Of a DNA stretch of 64,000 bases, positions 18,320 through 28,304 are shown in pieces (the first letter of the stretch is position 1; each line of letters starts with the position of its first letter). The notes below the pieces were generated by a model. It was not told the DNA's origin, made no database searches, and saw only the letters and a list, made by a program, of their open reading frames with translations. This DNA is from Flagellimonas aequoris. GTDB taxonomy: Bacteria; Bacteroidota; Bacteroidia; Flavobacteriales; Flavobacteriaceae. The translations under genes were made by a program, and so were the position numbers. The stretch covers positions 496,001 through 560,000 of the forward strand of contig NZ_QXFJ01000030.1 of assembly GCF_003584165.1 (NCBI RefSeq), written 5' to 3'.

Positions 18320-18970
18320 ATGGTCAATTTGCACATAGCCACTATCGCCATCATGGCAGCCAACGTACTCGTATCCCTCAGAGGATTCAGTGATTCGGGA
18401 TTTTTTGACAGATACAAGTTCCTCATCAATGGAATACAAGCCGGGCAAAAGGAACGCATGGTCACTTCGGGATTTTTGCACGTGGACATTTCCCACCTGT
18501 TTTTTAATATGTTCACCCTATACTTTTTTGCCGATGTGGTCATCAGTTGGTTTGGTCCAGTAAAATTCCTGATCATCTATTTCGTGAGCTTGATAGGGGG
18601 TAGCCTTTTAGCCCTTTTCTTCCATAAGGACGAACCCTATTACAGTGCCGTGGGGGCCAGTGGTGCCGTTACGGGAATTTTATATGCCGCTATTTTGCTG
18701 AACCCGGATATGCAATTGGGAATCATGTTCATTCCGATTCCCTTACCGGCCTATGTTTTGGGAATTGCGTATTTGCTCTATTCCATTTACGGAATGAAAA
18801 GCCGATTGGGAAATATTGGTCACACGGCCCACTTTGGCGGCGCCATTGGCGGATTCGCCACTACATTGCTGTTCAAACCGGAATTATTAGTGACAGATAC
18901 ATTGATTGTGGTATTATTGGCGATACCCATCATCATTTTGTTCGTGCTCGAAAAATTGGGTAAGATATAA
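18320..18970 (+). CDS. rhomboid family intramembrane serine protease
   Basis: A 216-residue membrane protein with about six hydrophobic segments. The catalytic serine lies in GASGAVTG (about residues 115-122) and the catalytic histidine in HTAHFGGAIGG (about 171-181). HVDISHLFFNMFTLYFF is the family loop-L1/TM2 signature with the conserved His and Asn. It cleaves transmembrane segments inside the bilayer; substrates are unknown. A strong terminator follows the stop codon. Confidence 0.93.
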   Translation: MVNLHIATIAIMAANVLVSLRGFSDSGFFDRYKFLINGIQAGQKERMVTSGFLHVDISHLFFNMFTLYFFADVVISWFGPVKFLIIYFVSLIGGSLLALFFHKDEPYYSAVGASGAVTGILYAAILLNPDMQLGIMFIPIPLPAYVLGIAYLLYSIYGMKSRLGNIGHTAHFGGAIGGFATTLLFKPELLVTDTLIVVLLAIPIIILFVLEKLGKI

Positions 18971-18973
18971 ATG

Positions 18974-19003
18974 AAAAAGCTCGGGACTTGCCCGAGCTTT
19001 TTT
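18974..19003. terminator. bidirectional intrinsic terminator
   Basis: A hairpin AAAAAGCTCGGG - ACTTG - CCCGAGCTTTTTT lies between the convergent rhomboid gene and the TlpA-like gene, with A and T runs on the two sides so it can stop both. Confidence 0.9.
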
Positions 19004-19023
19004 GTAAAATATGTTTTCTGTGC

Positions 19024-20139
19024 TTAGTTGAGCATCTGGGCTACTTTTTCTTCAAGTTCAGGTCCTCTAAGGTCACGAGCTACGATAACGCCTTTTTCAT
19101 CCAACAAAAAAGCGGCCGGTATAGCGTTGATATTATACATTTGGGCAATCGGGTCGTTGAACCTCTGTAAGTTAGAAATATGGTTCCAGGCCAACCCGTC
19201 AGATTCGATGGCATCTTTCCAAGCCTCGGCTTGGGTGTCCAAAGAAACTCCTATGACATTGAAACCTTTATCATGGTATTTGTTGTAAACAGAGACAATA
19301 TTAGGGTTCTCTTTACGGCAAGGTTGACACCAAGCGGCCCAAAAATCGACCAAGGTCAATTTGGATTTGCCCGTAACGTCGCTTAAGGCCAAAAGATCAC
19401 CATTAGGAGTTGGGGCGGAAAAATCAGGGGCTACATCACCTACTTCGGTGGATTTCATTTTATCCAACTGCTCTTGAATCTTTTTTCCAGGCTCGGTGGC
19501 CTTTATTTCCGGCGTAAGGTTTTCGAATATTTCTTTTACCTCATTCACAGGAAGCGCCTTGGTTGTCAAAAGATTCCCTACGATCAATACGGAAATCAAA
19601 GCGTTTGGGTTGTTCTTTGCGTAATTTACATTGAAGTTTTTGGCTTCTTCCTGAAACTCAATGAACTCTTCACGAAGTGCAGTAACGGTGGCCGTATCCT
19701 GCTGTTGGGCAGCCGTGCGCATATCATTTTGCATGGACATGGCCCTTTCGGACAATTTTCTGGATTCCGTCAAGAAATCCATGAACATGTCATTTTGTTC
19801 GGTTCCCTTTATTTTGGCAAAGCCGATACTATCTTTTTGGAATTCCACTTCAATATCCCCGTTTTCCAAAACTACAGGGACATTACCGCGAACCTGATCT
19901 ACAAAAATGTAATGCAATTTGGGTTCTGACTGGGTGCCTGCAAATGCGAAGACTCCATTTTCAACGGTGGTGGTGTCCACATCGATCAATTGATTAAGGG
20001 AATCTGTGGTCTTCAGGAAGACTTTAAGCCCATTATCCGGTTCACCGGATATGGTTCCACTGACCGTATATCCATCAGATTTTGAACTACATGATGCCAA
20101 TACTAAAACGCCAAGTACTATGGCAAAGATTTTTTTCAT
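19024..20139 (-). CDS. TlpA-like thiol-disulfide oxidoreductase lipoprotein
   Basis: A 371-residue lipoprotein (VLVLASC-SSKSDG lipobox, Cys17). The N-terminal half is a DUF4369-type domain (YTVSGTISGEPDNGLKVFLK) followed by a helical region. The C-terminal half is an AhpC/TSA-Redoxin domain with the active site WAAWCQPCRK (about residues 268-277). Such envelope proteins reduce disulfides or act in cytochrome c maturation-type redox; the client is unknown. It is flanked by terminators and is probably monocistronic. Confidence 0.9.
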   Translation of the reverse strand: MKKIFAIVLGVLVLASCSSKSDGYTVSGTISGEPDNGLKVFLKTTDSLNQLIDVDTTTVENGVFAFAGTQSEPKLHYIFVDQVRGNVPVVLENGDIEVEFQKDSIGFAKIKGTEQNDMFMDFLTESRKLSERAMSMQNDMRTAAQQQDTATVTALREEFIEFQEEAKNFNVNYAKNNPNALISVLIVGNLLTTKALPVNEVKEIFENLTPEIKATEPGKKIQEQLDKMKSTEVGDVAPDFSAPTPNGDLLALSDVTGKSKLTLVDFWAAWCQPCRKENPNIVSVYNKYHDKGFNVIGVSLDTQAEAWKDAIESDGLAWNHISNLQRFNDPIAQMYNINAIPAAFLLDEKGVIVARDLRGPELEEKVAQMLN

Positions 20140-20182
20140 TTCACATTATTTAAGGTGCTAAGGTATTCATTCCTTATGGCAT

Positions 20183-20219
20183 AAAAAAACCCTTGGCCTA
20201 CTAAGGACCAAGGGTTACC
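20183..20219 (-). terminator. intrinsic terminator of the beta-barrel gene
   Basis: Read on the minus strand, AACCCTTGG - loop - CCAAGGGTT is followed by a run of T. It lies just downstream of the beta-barrel protein gene. Confidence 0.85.
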
Positions 20220-20236
20220 ATCTTTTAGATCTTTAT

Positions 20237-20734
20237 TTAGAATTGGTATCTGATGCCCAGGGCAATGTCAAAATCAAAATCATTATCGAAACCGTCATAG
20301 CCTATCAGACCTATTTCCGGTCTAAAATCCAACGATATCAACAAGGGGATATCAAAGTTGTATTCCACACCGATATCGCCTGCCGCGAACACGAATAGAC
20401 CATCATTGTCATCGTTTACGGGTTCTGGGTAATCGAAATCAACACTTCCCAATCCACCACCTACGCCGTAGTACCAGTTAAAGTTTCCGTCCAAAGGACG
20501 CACCCATTGGTACACACCGGTCAATTTGAAGGCATCAAAATCGCGGCTATCGCGCCAGCCGAGATCAAACTCGGCACGATTGGAACTCCCTATGGATTTT
20601 TGGTATGAAATCTCTGCTCCAAAGCCATCACTGTCTCCCAATCGGAGACCAAGGGCATGTTCTGAAATTTCCTGTGCACTCAGGCTTGCTGTTACAAACA
20701 AAAAAAGCGCTGCAAATAATGTGGTAATCTTCAT
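20237..20734 (-). CDS. outer membrane beta-barrel protein
   Basis: A 165-residue protein with a signal peptide (MKITTLFAALFLFVTASLSA) and a beta-rich mature part of alternating hydrophobic/polar residues (LGLRLGDSDGFGAEISYQKS, AEFDLGWRDSRDFDAFKLTG) ending in aromatic F (ALGIRYQF), the typical last strand of an outer-membrane barrel. The start was moved from 20917 to ATG 20734, where the signal peptide begins. Function unknown. Confidence 0.85.
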   Translation of the reverse strand: MKITTLFAALFLFVTASLSAQEISEHALGLRLGDSDGFGAEISYQKSIGSSNRAEFDLGWRDSRDFDAFKLTGVYQWVRPLDGNFNWYYGVGGGLGSVDFDYPEPVNDDNDGLFVFAAGDIGVEYNFDIPLLISLDFRPEIGLIGYDGFDNDFDFDIALGIRYQF

Positions 20735-20823
20735 GTGTTTCTCTTTTAAGTTAAAAATTAGAGATAGTTTTGTCATAGATTTACGTTTCAAAAACCATTT
20801 TAGTTCCCAAAAAGTATTCCAAA

Positions 20824-23739
20824 TTGAATAAAAATTTGTTAAACCACCTAGCGGAAAGTCTTGCGGGCGAGCTGCTGGTGGATGATCTGAGCAGGGCACT
20901 GTACGCCACCGATGCATCGGTATATCGCAAATTACCGTTGGGGGTATGCTATCCCAAGAATAAAGAAGACATCAAGAAACTGATCCACTTTGCCAACGAA
21001 AATAAAGTAGGGCTTATTCCAAGGACAGCGGGAACTTCCTTGGCAGGACAATGCGTTGGGGATGGACTGGTAGTGGATGTGAGCCGGGAGTTTACCAATA
21101 TTCTAAGTCTGGACAAGGATAAAAAGCAAATCACGGTGCAGCCGGGTGTGGTGCGTGATGAGCTGAATCTATATTTAAAACCTTTCGGTTTATTTTTTGG
21201 ACCTAACACTTCTACCTCGAATAGATGTATGATCGGAGGGATGGTCGGAAACAATTCCTCGGGAACCACTTCCATACAATATGGGGTTACGAGGGACAAG
21301 GTGGTTTCCATGAACTGTATTTTGGCAGATGGAAATGAAGCTTTCTTTACATCCATTTCCAAGGAAGAATTTGAACAAAAGAAACAAGGAGATTCACTTG
21401 AAGCTAAAATATACACTACACTCTTTGAAGAGCTTTCCAATCCGGAGACCCAGGAAACCATTCGAAAAGAGTTTCCAAAACCTAGTATTCACAGAAGAAA
21501 CACGGGTTATGCGGTAGACGAGCTGCTCAATAACAACTTGTTCGGGGATTACGAGGCCGATTTTAACCTGTGTAAATTATTATCGGGCAGTGAGGGCACC
21601 TTGGCCTTTACTACAGAAATCACCCTACAATTGGATGATTTGCCCCCTGCGTTTTCTGCCATGGTGGCCACCCACTACAAAACGTTGGAGGACTGTTTGA
21701 GCGATGTGGCTCCTGTGATGCGGCACAGTCTGCATACTTGCGAGATGATGGACAAGGTAATCTTGGATTGCACCAAAAACAACAGGGCACAGCTGGTCAA
21801 CCGTTTTTTTGTGGAAGGGGATCCCGCGGGAATTTTGATGCTTGAAGTAAAGGCACATTCCGAAGATGACCTGCAAATACAACTGAAAGGATTGCTAGAG
21901 ACCATTGAACGTTCTGGTTTGAGCTATGCCAGTCCGGTTTTATATGGAGACGATATCAACAAGGCCGTGGAGTTGCGAAAAGCAGGATTGGGTCTACTCG
22001 GCAATATGGTCGGGGACCGGAAGGCCGTGGCCTGTATCGAAGATACCGCAGTGGCCCTGGAAGATTTGAAGGATTTTATCGGAGAGTTCTCCCAGATCAT
22101 GAAGGAATATGAGCAGGATGCCGTGTACTACGCCCACGCAGGAGCCGGAGAGTTGCATTTAAGGCCCATTCTCAACCTGAAAAAGTCCGAGGATGTGGCA
22201 TTGTTCCGTTCCATTACCACGGATGTGGCCAAATTGACCAAAAAATACCATGGTAGTTTCAGTGGGGAGCATGGTGATGGTATCGTGAGGGCCGAATTTA
22301 TTCCCTTGATGATTGGGGACAGCAATTACGAATTGTTGAAACGGGTGAAATCCCTTTTCGACCCGAACCTGATTTTCAATCCGGGTAAAATTGTGGACGC
22401 TTTCCCCATGGACGAGTCCCTGAGGTATGAAATCGACCGAGAGGAACCGAAGATCAAGACCTTAATGGACTTTTCGGATAGTGAAGGAATTTTGAGAGCG
22501 ACCGAAAAGTGCAATGGAAGCGGAGATTGCCGAAAAAGCCATAACATGAGCGGGGGCATGTGTCCGAGTTATCAGGCCACCAAAAATGAAAAGGATACTA
22601 CTAGGGGAAGGGCCAATACATTGCGTGAGTTTTTAACGAATTCAGAAAAAACCAATCGGTTTGACCATAGTGAGGTGAAGGATGCTTTCGACCTGTGTCT
22701 GAGCTGTAAGGCCTGCGCCAGTGAATGTCCCAGCAATGTGGACATCGCTACGTTGAAAGCAGAGTTTCTATATCATTATCAAGAAGCGAACGGATATCCA
22801 TTGCGCAGCAAATTGTTCGCCTACAATACCCAGTTGAATGCCTTGGGCAGTAAGTTTTCTTCGCTCACCAACGCCATTTATGAATCAAAATCCTTTGGTG
22901 GACTTCTAAAAAAGGCTTCAGGAGTGGCTCCGGAGCGCCATTTACCCCGTGTGCACCGTTTCAATTTTGAAAAGCATTTACAAGAGTATCGTGCTAAACG
23001 GACAGACCTTTCCAAAAAAAGGGTGGTGCTCTACTTGGACGAGTTCGTCAAATACCTGGATATAGAAGTGGGCAAGGATGCCATAGAATTGCTCTGTAGG
23101 TTGGGGTATGATGTACAACTTTTTTATGCGGAAAGTGGAAGGACCTATTTATCCAAAGGCTTTCTGAAACAAGCAAAGAAATTGGTATCCAAGAATATGG
23201 AAAAACTAAAGCCATTTCTTGATGATGATGTGGTGATTGTGGGACTGGAGCCTTCCGCCATCCTTTCCTTTAGGGATGAATACCAACGTTTGCATGATGA
23301 TAAGGAACAGTTGGACAAGCTGACGGGCAAATCTTTCCTGATTGAAGAGTTTTTGGCTTCCGAGATTGCTTCCGGGCACATTACTTCAGATAGTTTTACG
23401 GATGAAGAACGAACCATCAAAATACATAATCACTGCCATCAAAAGGCGTTGAGCAACCAAAAAGTGACCTTTGATGTATTGAATCTGCCCAAAAACTACA
23501 AAGTTTCCATCATTGCATCAGGTTGTTGCGGAATGGCGGGCTCATTCGGGTACGAAAAGGAACATTATGAAACCAGTATGAAAGTGGGGAATCTAAAATT
23601 GTTTCCGGCCATCAACAAGAGTGGGCAAGAAGTGATCATTGCGGCCAATGGAACCAGTTGTAGACATCAGATTAAGGATGGCACCAAAAGGGAAGCCCAA
23701 CATCCGGTCTCAATCCTGAGAAAGGCCTTGGTCATCTAG
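20824..23739 (+). CDS. FAD-linked oxidoreductase with C-terminal Fe-S domains (D-lactate/glycolate dehydrogenase-like)
   Basis: A 971-residue fusion. The N-terminal half is an FAD-binding PCMH domain (IPRTAGTSLAGQCVGDG, about 58-74, and MVGNNSSGTTSIQYG) with a FAD-linked oxidase C-terminal domain (YAHAGAGELHLRPILN, GSFSGEHGDGIVRAEF). The second half has 4Fe-4S binding cysteines (CNGSGDCRKS...MCPSY and CLSCKACASECPSNVD) and a CCG-type domain (CHQKALSNQ, SGCCGMAGSFGYEKE). It oxidises a 2-hydroxy acid such as D-lactate or glycolate. The only suitable start is a TTG at 20824 (NKNLLNHLAESLAGEL); no in-frame ATG lies just upstream. Confidence 0.9.
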   Translation: MNKNLLNHLAESLAGELLVDDLSRALYATDASVYRKLPLGVCYPKNKEDIKKLIHFANENKVGLIPRTAGTSLAGQCVGDGLVVDVSREFTNILSLDKDKKQITVQPGVVRDELNLYLKPFGLFFGPNTSTSNRCMIGGMVGNNSSGTTSIQYGVTRDKVVSMNCILADGNEAFFTSISKEEFEQKKQGDSLEAKIYTTLFEELSNPETQETIRKEFPKPSIHRRNTGYAVDELLNNNLFGDYEADFNLCKLLSGSEGTLAFTTEITLQLDDLPPAFSAMVATHYKTLEDCLSDVAPVMRHSLHTCEMMDKVILDCTKNNRAQLVNRFFVEGDPAGILMLEVKAHSEDDLQIQLKGLLETIERSGLSYASPVLYGDDINKAVELRKAGLGLLGNMVGDRKAVACIEDTAVALEDLKDFIGEFSQIMKEYEQDAVYYAHAGAGELHLRPILNLKKSEDVALFRSITTDVAKLTKKYHGSFSGEHGDGIVRAEFIPLMIGDSNYELLKRVKSLFDPNLIFNPGKIVDAFPMDESLRYEIDREEPKIKTLMDFSDSEGILRATEKCNGSGDCRKSHNMSGGMCPSYQATKNEKDTTRGRANTLREFLTNSEKTNRFDHSEVKDAFDLCLSCKACASECPSNVDIATLKAEFLYHYQEANGYPLRSKLFAYNTQLNALGSKFSSLTNAIYESKSFGGLLKKASGVAPERHLPRVHRFNFEKHLQEYRAKRTDLSKKRVVLYLDEFVKYLDIEVGKDAIELLCRLGYDVQLFYAESGRTYLSKGFLKQAKKLVSKNMEKLKPFLDDDVVIVGLEPSAILSFRDEYQRLHDDKEQLDKLTGKSFLIEEFLASEIASGHITSDSFTDEERTIKIHNHCHQKALSNQKVTFDVLNLPKNYKVSIIASGCCGMAGSFGYEKEHYETSMKVGNLKLFPAINKSGQEVIIAANGTSCRHQIKDGTKREAQHPVSILRKALVI

Positions 23740-24648
23740 ACTTTTGGGGTTTACCTTTTCATCTTCCTCATTGAACAAGTCTTCGGTCATGTCCTCGATT
23801 TCCACATCTTTGTCGGTAATGGAGGCAATGAGTTCGTTCATGTCCATTTCCTTCAGGTCTTCGTCCACAAAGAAGGGAGAAAGCCTGTCATGGTTGTAGT
23901 GGTATATTTTCCAGCGTTTAAAGGAATATTCCAAGGCAGTGAGGTTTTCTACCCAGTCCCCGGAATTTAGATAGATGCAACTACCGTTCTTGCTCTCATA
24001 CACTTCTTTTTTGGGTTGGTGTATGTGTCCACAGATCACGTAGTCGTATTCATTTTCTATAGCCAGTTCGGCTGCGGTTTTTTCAAAGTTGTTGATGTAC
24101 TTCACCGCACTTTTCACACTGTTCTTAATGCGCTTGGATAAGGAATATTTTTCTCGGCCCATTTTCACCAAACACCAGTTTACAAAACTGTTGATTACGA
24201 TGAGCAGGTCATATCCGTATCCACCAAGTTTGGCCAACCATTTGGCATTTTGGATGGAAACATCGAACACATCACCATGAAAGATCCAGGCTTTTTTGCC
24301 ATCCAGGTTCAACACCAACTTGTTCATGATCTTGAAATTACCCATTGAAGTATCACTGAACTTACGGAGCATTTCGTCGTGATTTCCAGTGATATAGTAG
24401 ACTTCGGTACCTTTGGAGGCCATGCCAATGATCTTGCGCAACACCTTCAAGTGGGATGGAGGGAAATACCGTTTGCTGAATTGCCAAATATCAATGATAT
24501 CCCCATTTAAAATCAGCTTTTTGGGCTGTATGCTATTCAGATAGGCAATCAGTTCGTCGGCGTGACAACCGTAAGTCCCAAGGTGGACATCGGAAATTAC
24601 CGCCAATTCTATCTTCCTTTTTTTCAATCGTATAGGGTTTAATTGCAA
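23710..24648 (-). CDS. LpxH-like metallophosphoesterase (UDP-2,3-diacylglucosamine diphosphatase family)
   Basis: A 312-residue calcineurin-like phosphoesterase with all metal motifs: ISDVHLGTYG, LNGDIIDIW, ITGNHDEML, FHGDVFD and CGHIHQP. In Bacteroidota such LpxH-like proteins are annotated as UDP-2,3-diacylglucosamine diphosphatases of lipid A synthesis, though this one has a long acidic C-terminal tail (EDMTEDLFNEEDEKVN). It has no ATG start: the frame opens with TTG at 24648, and a second TTG at 24630 (LKKRKIELAVISDVHL) is equally likely. Its 3' end overlaps the convergent oxidoreductase gene by 30 bp. Confidence 0.87.
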   Translation of the reverse strand: MQLNPIRLKKRKIELAVISDVHLGTYGCHADELIAYLNSIQPKKLILNGDIIDIWQFSKRYFPPSHLKVLRKIIGMASKGTEVYYITGNHDEMLRKFSDTSMGNFKIMNKLVLNLDGKKAWIFHGDVFDVSIQNAKWLAKLGGYGYDLLIVINSFVNWCLVKMGREKYSLSKRIKNSVKSAVKYINNFEKTAAELAIENEYDYVICGHIHQPKKEVYESKNGSCIYLNSGDWVENLTALEYSFKRWKIYHYNHDRLSPFFVDEDLKEMDMNELIASITDKDVEIEDMTEDLFNEEDEKVNPKSLDDQGLSQD

Positions 24649-24790
24649 AATAAACTGGTAGGAATAAATTGAAAATCAATTTCAAATCATTAATACATGA
24701 CATTATTGTTAAATAATCATCATCCGCAATCTCAATATGTTACAATAACATTAAGTGGGTGAGGGGTTTTTCAATTCGATTTATAACATC

Positions 24791-24798
24791 TACCTTTG
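24791..24798 (+). promoter_or_regulatory. -7 promoter box of aroC
   Basis: TACCTTTG matches TAnnTTTG and lies 26 bp upstream of the aroC ATG; a clear -33 box was not found. The 24.65-24.79 kb intergenic stretch also holds a short palindrome, AAATTGA-AAA-TCAATTT, at 24666-24682, of unknown role. Confidence 0.4.
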
Positions 24799-24823
24799 GG
24801 GGTATCTTTTATTTTTATACCGA

Positions 24824-25888
24824 ATGGCAGGAAATTCTTTTGGACAGCTTTTTAGGCTCACCACCTTTGGTGAATCGCACGGGAAAGCCCTAGGGGGCGT
24901 CATCGATGGTTGTCCTGCCGGATTGGAACTGGACCTTGAACTGATCCAAAAGGATTTGGACCGAAGAAAACCGGGACAGTCTGCCATTGTTACCCAACGC
25001 AAGGAACCGGATACCGTGGAATTTTACTCGGGACTGTTTGAAGGTAAAACTACAGGAACACCGATTGGTTTTGCCATTCATAATACCAATCAGAAATCAC
25101 ACGATTACTCGCATATCAAGGACTCGTATCGGCCATCCCATGCCGATTATGTGTATGATCAAAAGTATGGGTTTCGGGATTATCGCGGAGGCGGGCGTAG
25201 TTCTGCCCGTGAAACGGCAAGTAGGGTAGTGGCGGGTGCCATTGCCAAACAGTTTTTGGGTAATGTGAAGATCAACGCCTTTGTTTCCCAAGTAGGGGAA
25301 CTCAAATTGGATAAACCCTATCAAGAGCTCGATTTCTCCAATATCGAGTCCAATGCGGTCCGTTGCCCGGATACCGAAATGGCCCAAAAGATGGAAGACT
25401 ACATCAAGGCCATTAAAAAAGAAGGGGATACCATTGGTGGGGTGGTCACCTGTGTGATCCAAAATGTACCAATCGGTCTAGGAGAACCGGTTTTTGATAA
25501 GCTCCATGCCCGTTTGGGCGAGGCCATGTTGTCCATCAATGCTGTAAAAGGTTTTGAATATGGCAGTGGCTTTGCCGGGGTGGCCATGAAGGGTAGTCAA
25601 CACAACGATGCCTACAATTCCGATGGCACCACCCAGACCAACCGAAGTGGGGGAGTTCAGGGAGGAATCAGCAACGGCATGGACATCTACTTCAATGTGG
25701 CCTTCAAACCTGTGGCCACCGTTTTGCAGGCATATGACACCATCAACAAGGAAGGTGAAAAAGTGACCACCCAAGGTAAGGGAAGACATGATCCCTGTGT
25801 GGTGCCGAGAGCTGTCCCCATCGTGGAGGCCATGGCAGCACTGGTCTTGGCGGACTTTACCCTTTTGGCGCGCACCAATAAAATCTAA
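24824..25888 (+). CDS. aroC: chorismate synthase
   Basis: A 354-residue chorismate synthase, the last step of the shikimate pathway (EPSP to chorismate, FMN-dependent). The N-terminus [20 protein letters not shown] is the family signature 1; [20 protein letters not shown] is signature 2; and [13 protein letters not shown] is signature 3. The start is taken at ATG 24824, since the upstream extension to 24755 lies in the promoter. Confidence 0.97.
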   Translation: MAGNSFGQLFRLTTFGESHGKALGGVIDGCPAGLELDLELIQKDLDRRKPGQSAIVTQRKEPDTVEFYSGLFEGKTTGTPIGFAIHNTNQKSHDYSHIKDSYRPSHADYVYDQKYGFRDYRGGGRSSARETASRVVAGAIAKQFLGNVKINAFVSQVGELKLDKPYQELDFSNIESNAVRCPDTEMAQKMEDYIKAIKKEGDTIGGVVTCVIQNVPIGLGEPVFDKLHARLGEAMLSINAVKGFEYGSGFAGVAMKGSQHNDAYNSDGTTQTNRSGGVQGGISNGMDIYFNVAFKPVATVLQAYDTINKEGEKVTTQGKGRHDPCVVPRAVPIVEAMAALVLADFTLLARTNKI

Positions 25889-25945
25889 GAGGGCGTTAGG
25901 TGGTTTCCAAGCAAAAAAGTATCTTACTGCCATTAAAACCATCTT

Positions 25946-27259
25946 ATGAAGAAATTGGAATTGCACTGGCGTATCCTTATTGGTATGGTCATGGGTGTAT
26001 TGTTTGCGCTATTAATGGTTCAATTTGAATGGGGCCCCAAATTGGTGGCCGATTGGATCAAACCTTTTGGAAACATTTTCATCAATTCTCTAAAACTTAT
26101 TGCCGTTCCCTTGATTTTGGCGTCCCTTATCAAAGGGGTTTCAGATTTAAAGGACATTTCTAAGCTATCCAAAATGGGGGGTAGGACCATAGGTATTTAT
26201 ATCATTACCACGGTAATTGCCGTATCCATTGGTTTGATGGTGGTGAACGTTGTGAAGCCAGGGAACTCCATCACTGAGGATACCCGAAACGAATTGGTGG
26301 AAAATTACAAGGGCGATGCGGATTCCATCAAATCCAAAGCAGATAAACAAAAAGAAGCCGGACCGTTACAGGCATTGGAGGATTTGGTTCCCAGCAATAT
26401 TTTCAAGGCGGCGAGCGATAACGGCAACATGCTCCAAGTGATTTTCTTCGCCATATTTTTTGGCATCGGACTTATTTTGATACCTGAAGAACAGGCCACA
26501 CCGGTCAAAAAATTCTTTGATGGGTTCAATGAAGTGATACTAAAGCTCATCGATATTATTATGTTGGCCGCACCCTATGGCGTTTTTGCTTTGTTGGCTG
26601 CTTTGGTGGTCGAATCACCAAGTATGGACCTTTTCAAGGCTTTGGCTTGGTATGCTTTCTGTGTGGTCCTTGGTTTGGTACTGATGATCGGTATATACCT
26701 TTTGATTGTTTGGATCTTTACCAAGAAAACCCCATCATTTTTCTTAAAAGGCATGTCGCCGGCCCAATTACTGGCTTTCTCGACCAGTTCCAGTGCAGCG
26801 ACACTGCCCGTGACCATGGAAAGGGTAGAAGAGCATTTGGGAGTAGAGGAAGAAGTGACCAGTTTTGTGCTTCCGATTGGTGCCACAATTAATATGGATG
26901 GAACCAGTTTGTACCAAGCGGTTGCAGCGGTCTTTATTGCGCAGGCATTTGGTATGGATTTGAGTCTATCCGCCCAGTTGGGGATTATTGTGACGGCCAC
27001 TTTGGCCTCCATAGGTAGTGCCGCGGTACCAGGTGCCGGAATGGTTATGTTGGTGATCGTTTTGGCACAAGCGGGGATTCCAGAAGCTGGATTGGCCCTT
27101 ATTTTTGCTGTGGACAGGCCTTTGGATATGTGCCGTACGGTCGTGAACGTTACGGGAGATGCCACGGTCTCCATGGTAGTGGCCAAATCCGTAGGAAAAT
27201 TGGGAGAACCCAAGGTGAAACACTGGGACGACAATTACCATAAGAACGAACCGAGCTAA
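25946..27259 (+). CDS. dicarboxylate/amino acid:cation symporter (DAACS family)
   Basis: A 437-residue sodium- or proton-coupled symporter for dicarboxylates or acidic amino acids, with about 8 membrane spans and two hairpins. Family motifs are LIKGVSDL, the serine-rich hairpin STSSSAATLPVTM (about 278-290), the NMDGT motif (PIGATINMDGTSLYQ) and AVDRPLDMCRTVVNVTGDA near the C-terminus. It follows aroC by about 60 bp on the same strand and precedes the ATP-grasp trio by 13 bp, so it may be co-transcribed with the trio. Confidence 0.93.
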   Translation: MKKLELHWRILIGMVMGVLFALLMVQFEWGPKLVADWIKPFGNIFINSLKLIAVPLILASLIKGVSDLKDISKLSKMGGRTIGIYIITTVIAVSIGLMVVNVVKPGNSITEDTRNELVENYKGDADSIKSKADKQKEAGPLQALEDLVPSNIFKAASDNGNMLQVIFFAIFFGIGLILIPEEQATPVKKFFDGFNEVILKLIDIIMLAAPYGVFALLAALVVESPSMDLFKALAWYAFCVVLGLVLMIGIYLLIVWIFTKKTPSFFLKGMSPAQLLAFSTSSSAATLPVTMERVEEHLGVEEEVTSFVLPIGATINMDGTSLYQAVAAVFIAQAFGMDLSLSAQLGIIVTATLASIGSAAVPGAGMVMLVIVLAQAGIPEAGLALIFAVDRPLDMCRTVVNVTGDATVSMVVAKSVGKLGEPKVKHWDDNYHKNEPS

Positions 27260-27272
27260 AAACAAGAGCATC

Positions 27273-28304
27273 ATGAACATCTGTTTTTTAATGTACCCAT
27301 GGGATGAGATCAATCCGGAGAATGATACTTCTTTGGCTTTGATTCATGAATGTGTGAAAAGAAACCATGGGGTGGCCCTTTGTACCCCGGCCAATCTAAC
27401 GATAAGAAACAGTGTTACCAGTGCCTTTTGTACTGTGATTAATCGGATGGATAAAGTGTCCAGCAGTCAAAAGACCTTTTACAAACAGGCCACAACCCGT
27501 GAAGAAATGCTTCCTTTGGCTGGCTTTGATGTCATCTTTATGCGTGCCAATCCTCCGTTGGACCCGTTGATGCTCAATTTTTTGGATTCCGTAAAAGATG
27601 ATGTGTTCATTGTCAATTCGCTCCAAGGACTTCGCGAAGCAAATAACAAATTATATACGGCCGCTTTTGGGGATTCCCATAGCAATATTATTCCGGCCAC
27701 CCATGTGTCCAAGAATAAGAAATATTTGATCCAACAGATCAGGAATTCTCCTGCAGATAAGATGATCTTGAAGCCTTTGAACGGGTACGGTGGTTCAGGT
27801 GTCATCTTGATCGAGAAGACGGCCATGTCCAACATCAATTCGTTGTTGGACTTTTATGTAACCAACTCAGATGGAACTTCCAACTACGTCATACTTCAAG
27901 AATACATTGAAGGTGCGGATCAAGGCGATGTGCGTATTTTGATATTGAATGGTGAACCTATTGGCGCCATGCGGCGCATCCCTGGAAACGATGACCACCG
28001 ATCTAATGTTTCGGCTGGAGGCTCTGTGGCCAAACATACCATGACAAAACAGGAAAAGGCCCTGTGCAAGCAGATTGGACCTAAACTGGTAAAGGATGGT
28101 CTCTATTTTGTGGGTATAGACGTAATCGGCGGCAAGTTGGTAGAAGTGAATGTGATGTCTCCGGGTGGCATTACCTATATGAACAAAGTGTACAAGACCA
28201 AGATTCAGACTAAGGTCATCGATTTTATCGAAAGTAAGGTGTTGGACAAGTTAAAGGCATTTGACCGCAGGTCAAGATTGCGTAACGAAGTAGAAAATGC
28301 ATAG
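27273..28304 (+). CDS. ATP-grasp ligase (glutathione synthetase-like)
   Basis: A 343-residue enzyme like prokaryotic glutathione synthetase. MNICFLMYPWDEINPENDTS is the substrate-binding N-terminus; ILKPLNGYGGSGVILIEK (about 168-185) is the ATP-binding loop; VRILILNGEPIGAMRR and VEVNVMSPGG (Mg-binding Asn/Glu) match the gshB family. No gshA is nearby, so glutathione may not be the product. It is the first gene of a trio with the N-formylglutamate amidohydrolase (8-bp overlap) and the QEGLA protein (4-bp overlap). The trio suggests an ATP-grasp ligase working with two amide/peptide hydrolases on one substrate. Confidence 0.85.
   Translation: MNICFLMYPWDEINPENDTSLALIHECVKRNHGVALCTPANLTIRNSVTSAFCTVINRMDKVSSSQKTFYKQATTREEMLPLAGFDVIFMRANPPLDPLMLNFLDSVKDDVFIVNSLQGLREANNKLYTAAFGDSHSNIIPATHVSKNKKYLIQQIRNSPADKMILKPLNGYGGSGVILIEKTAMSNINSLLDFYVTNSDGTSNYVILQEYIEGADQGDVRILILNGEPIGAMRRIPGNDDHRSNVSAGGSVAKHTMTKQEKALCKQIGPKLVKDGLYFVGIDVIGGKLVEVNVMSPGGITYMNKVYKTKIQTKVIDFIESKVLDKLKAFDRRSRLRNEVENA

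Noticed and set aside
26575..27234. 219-residue antisense frame in the symporter gene
   Set aside because: Opposite strand of a conserved transporter gene; no family features and composition of a shadow frame.
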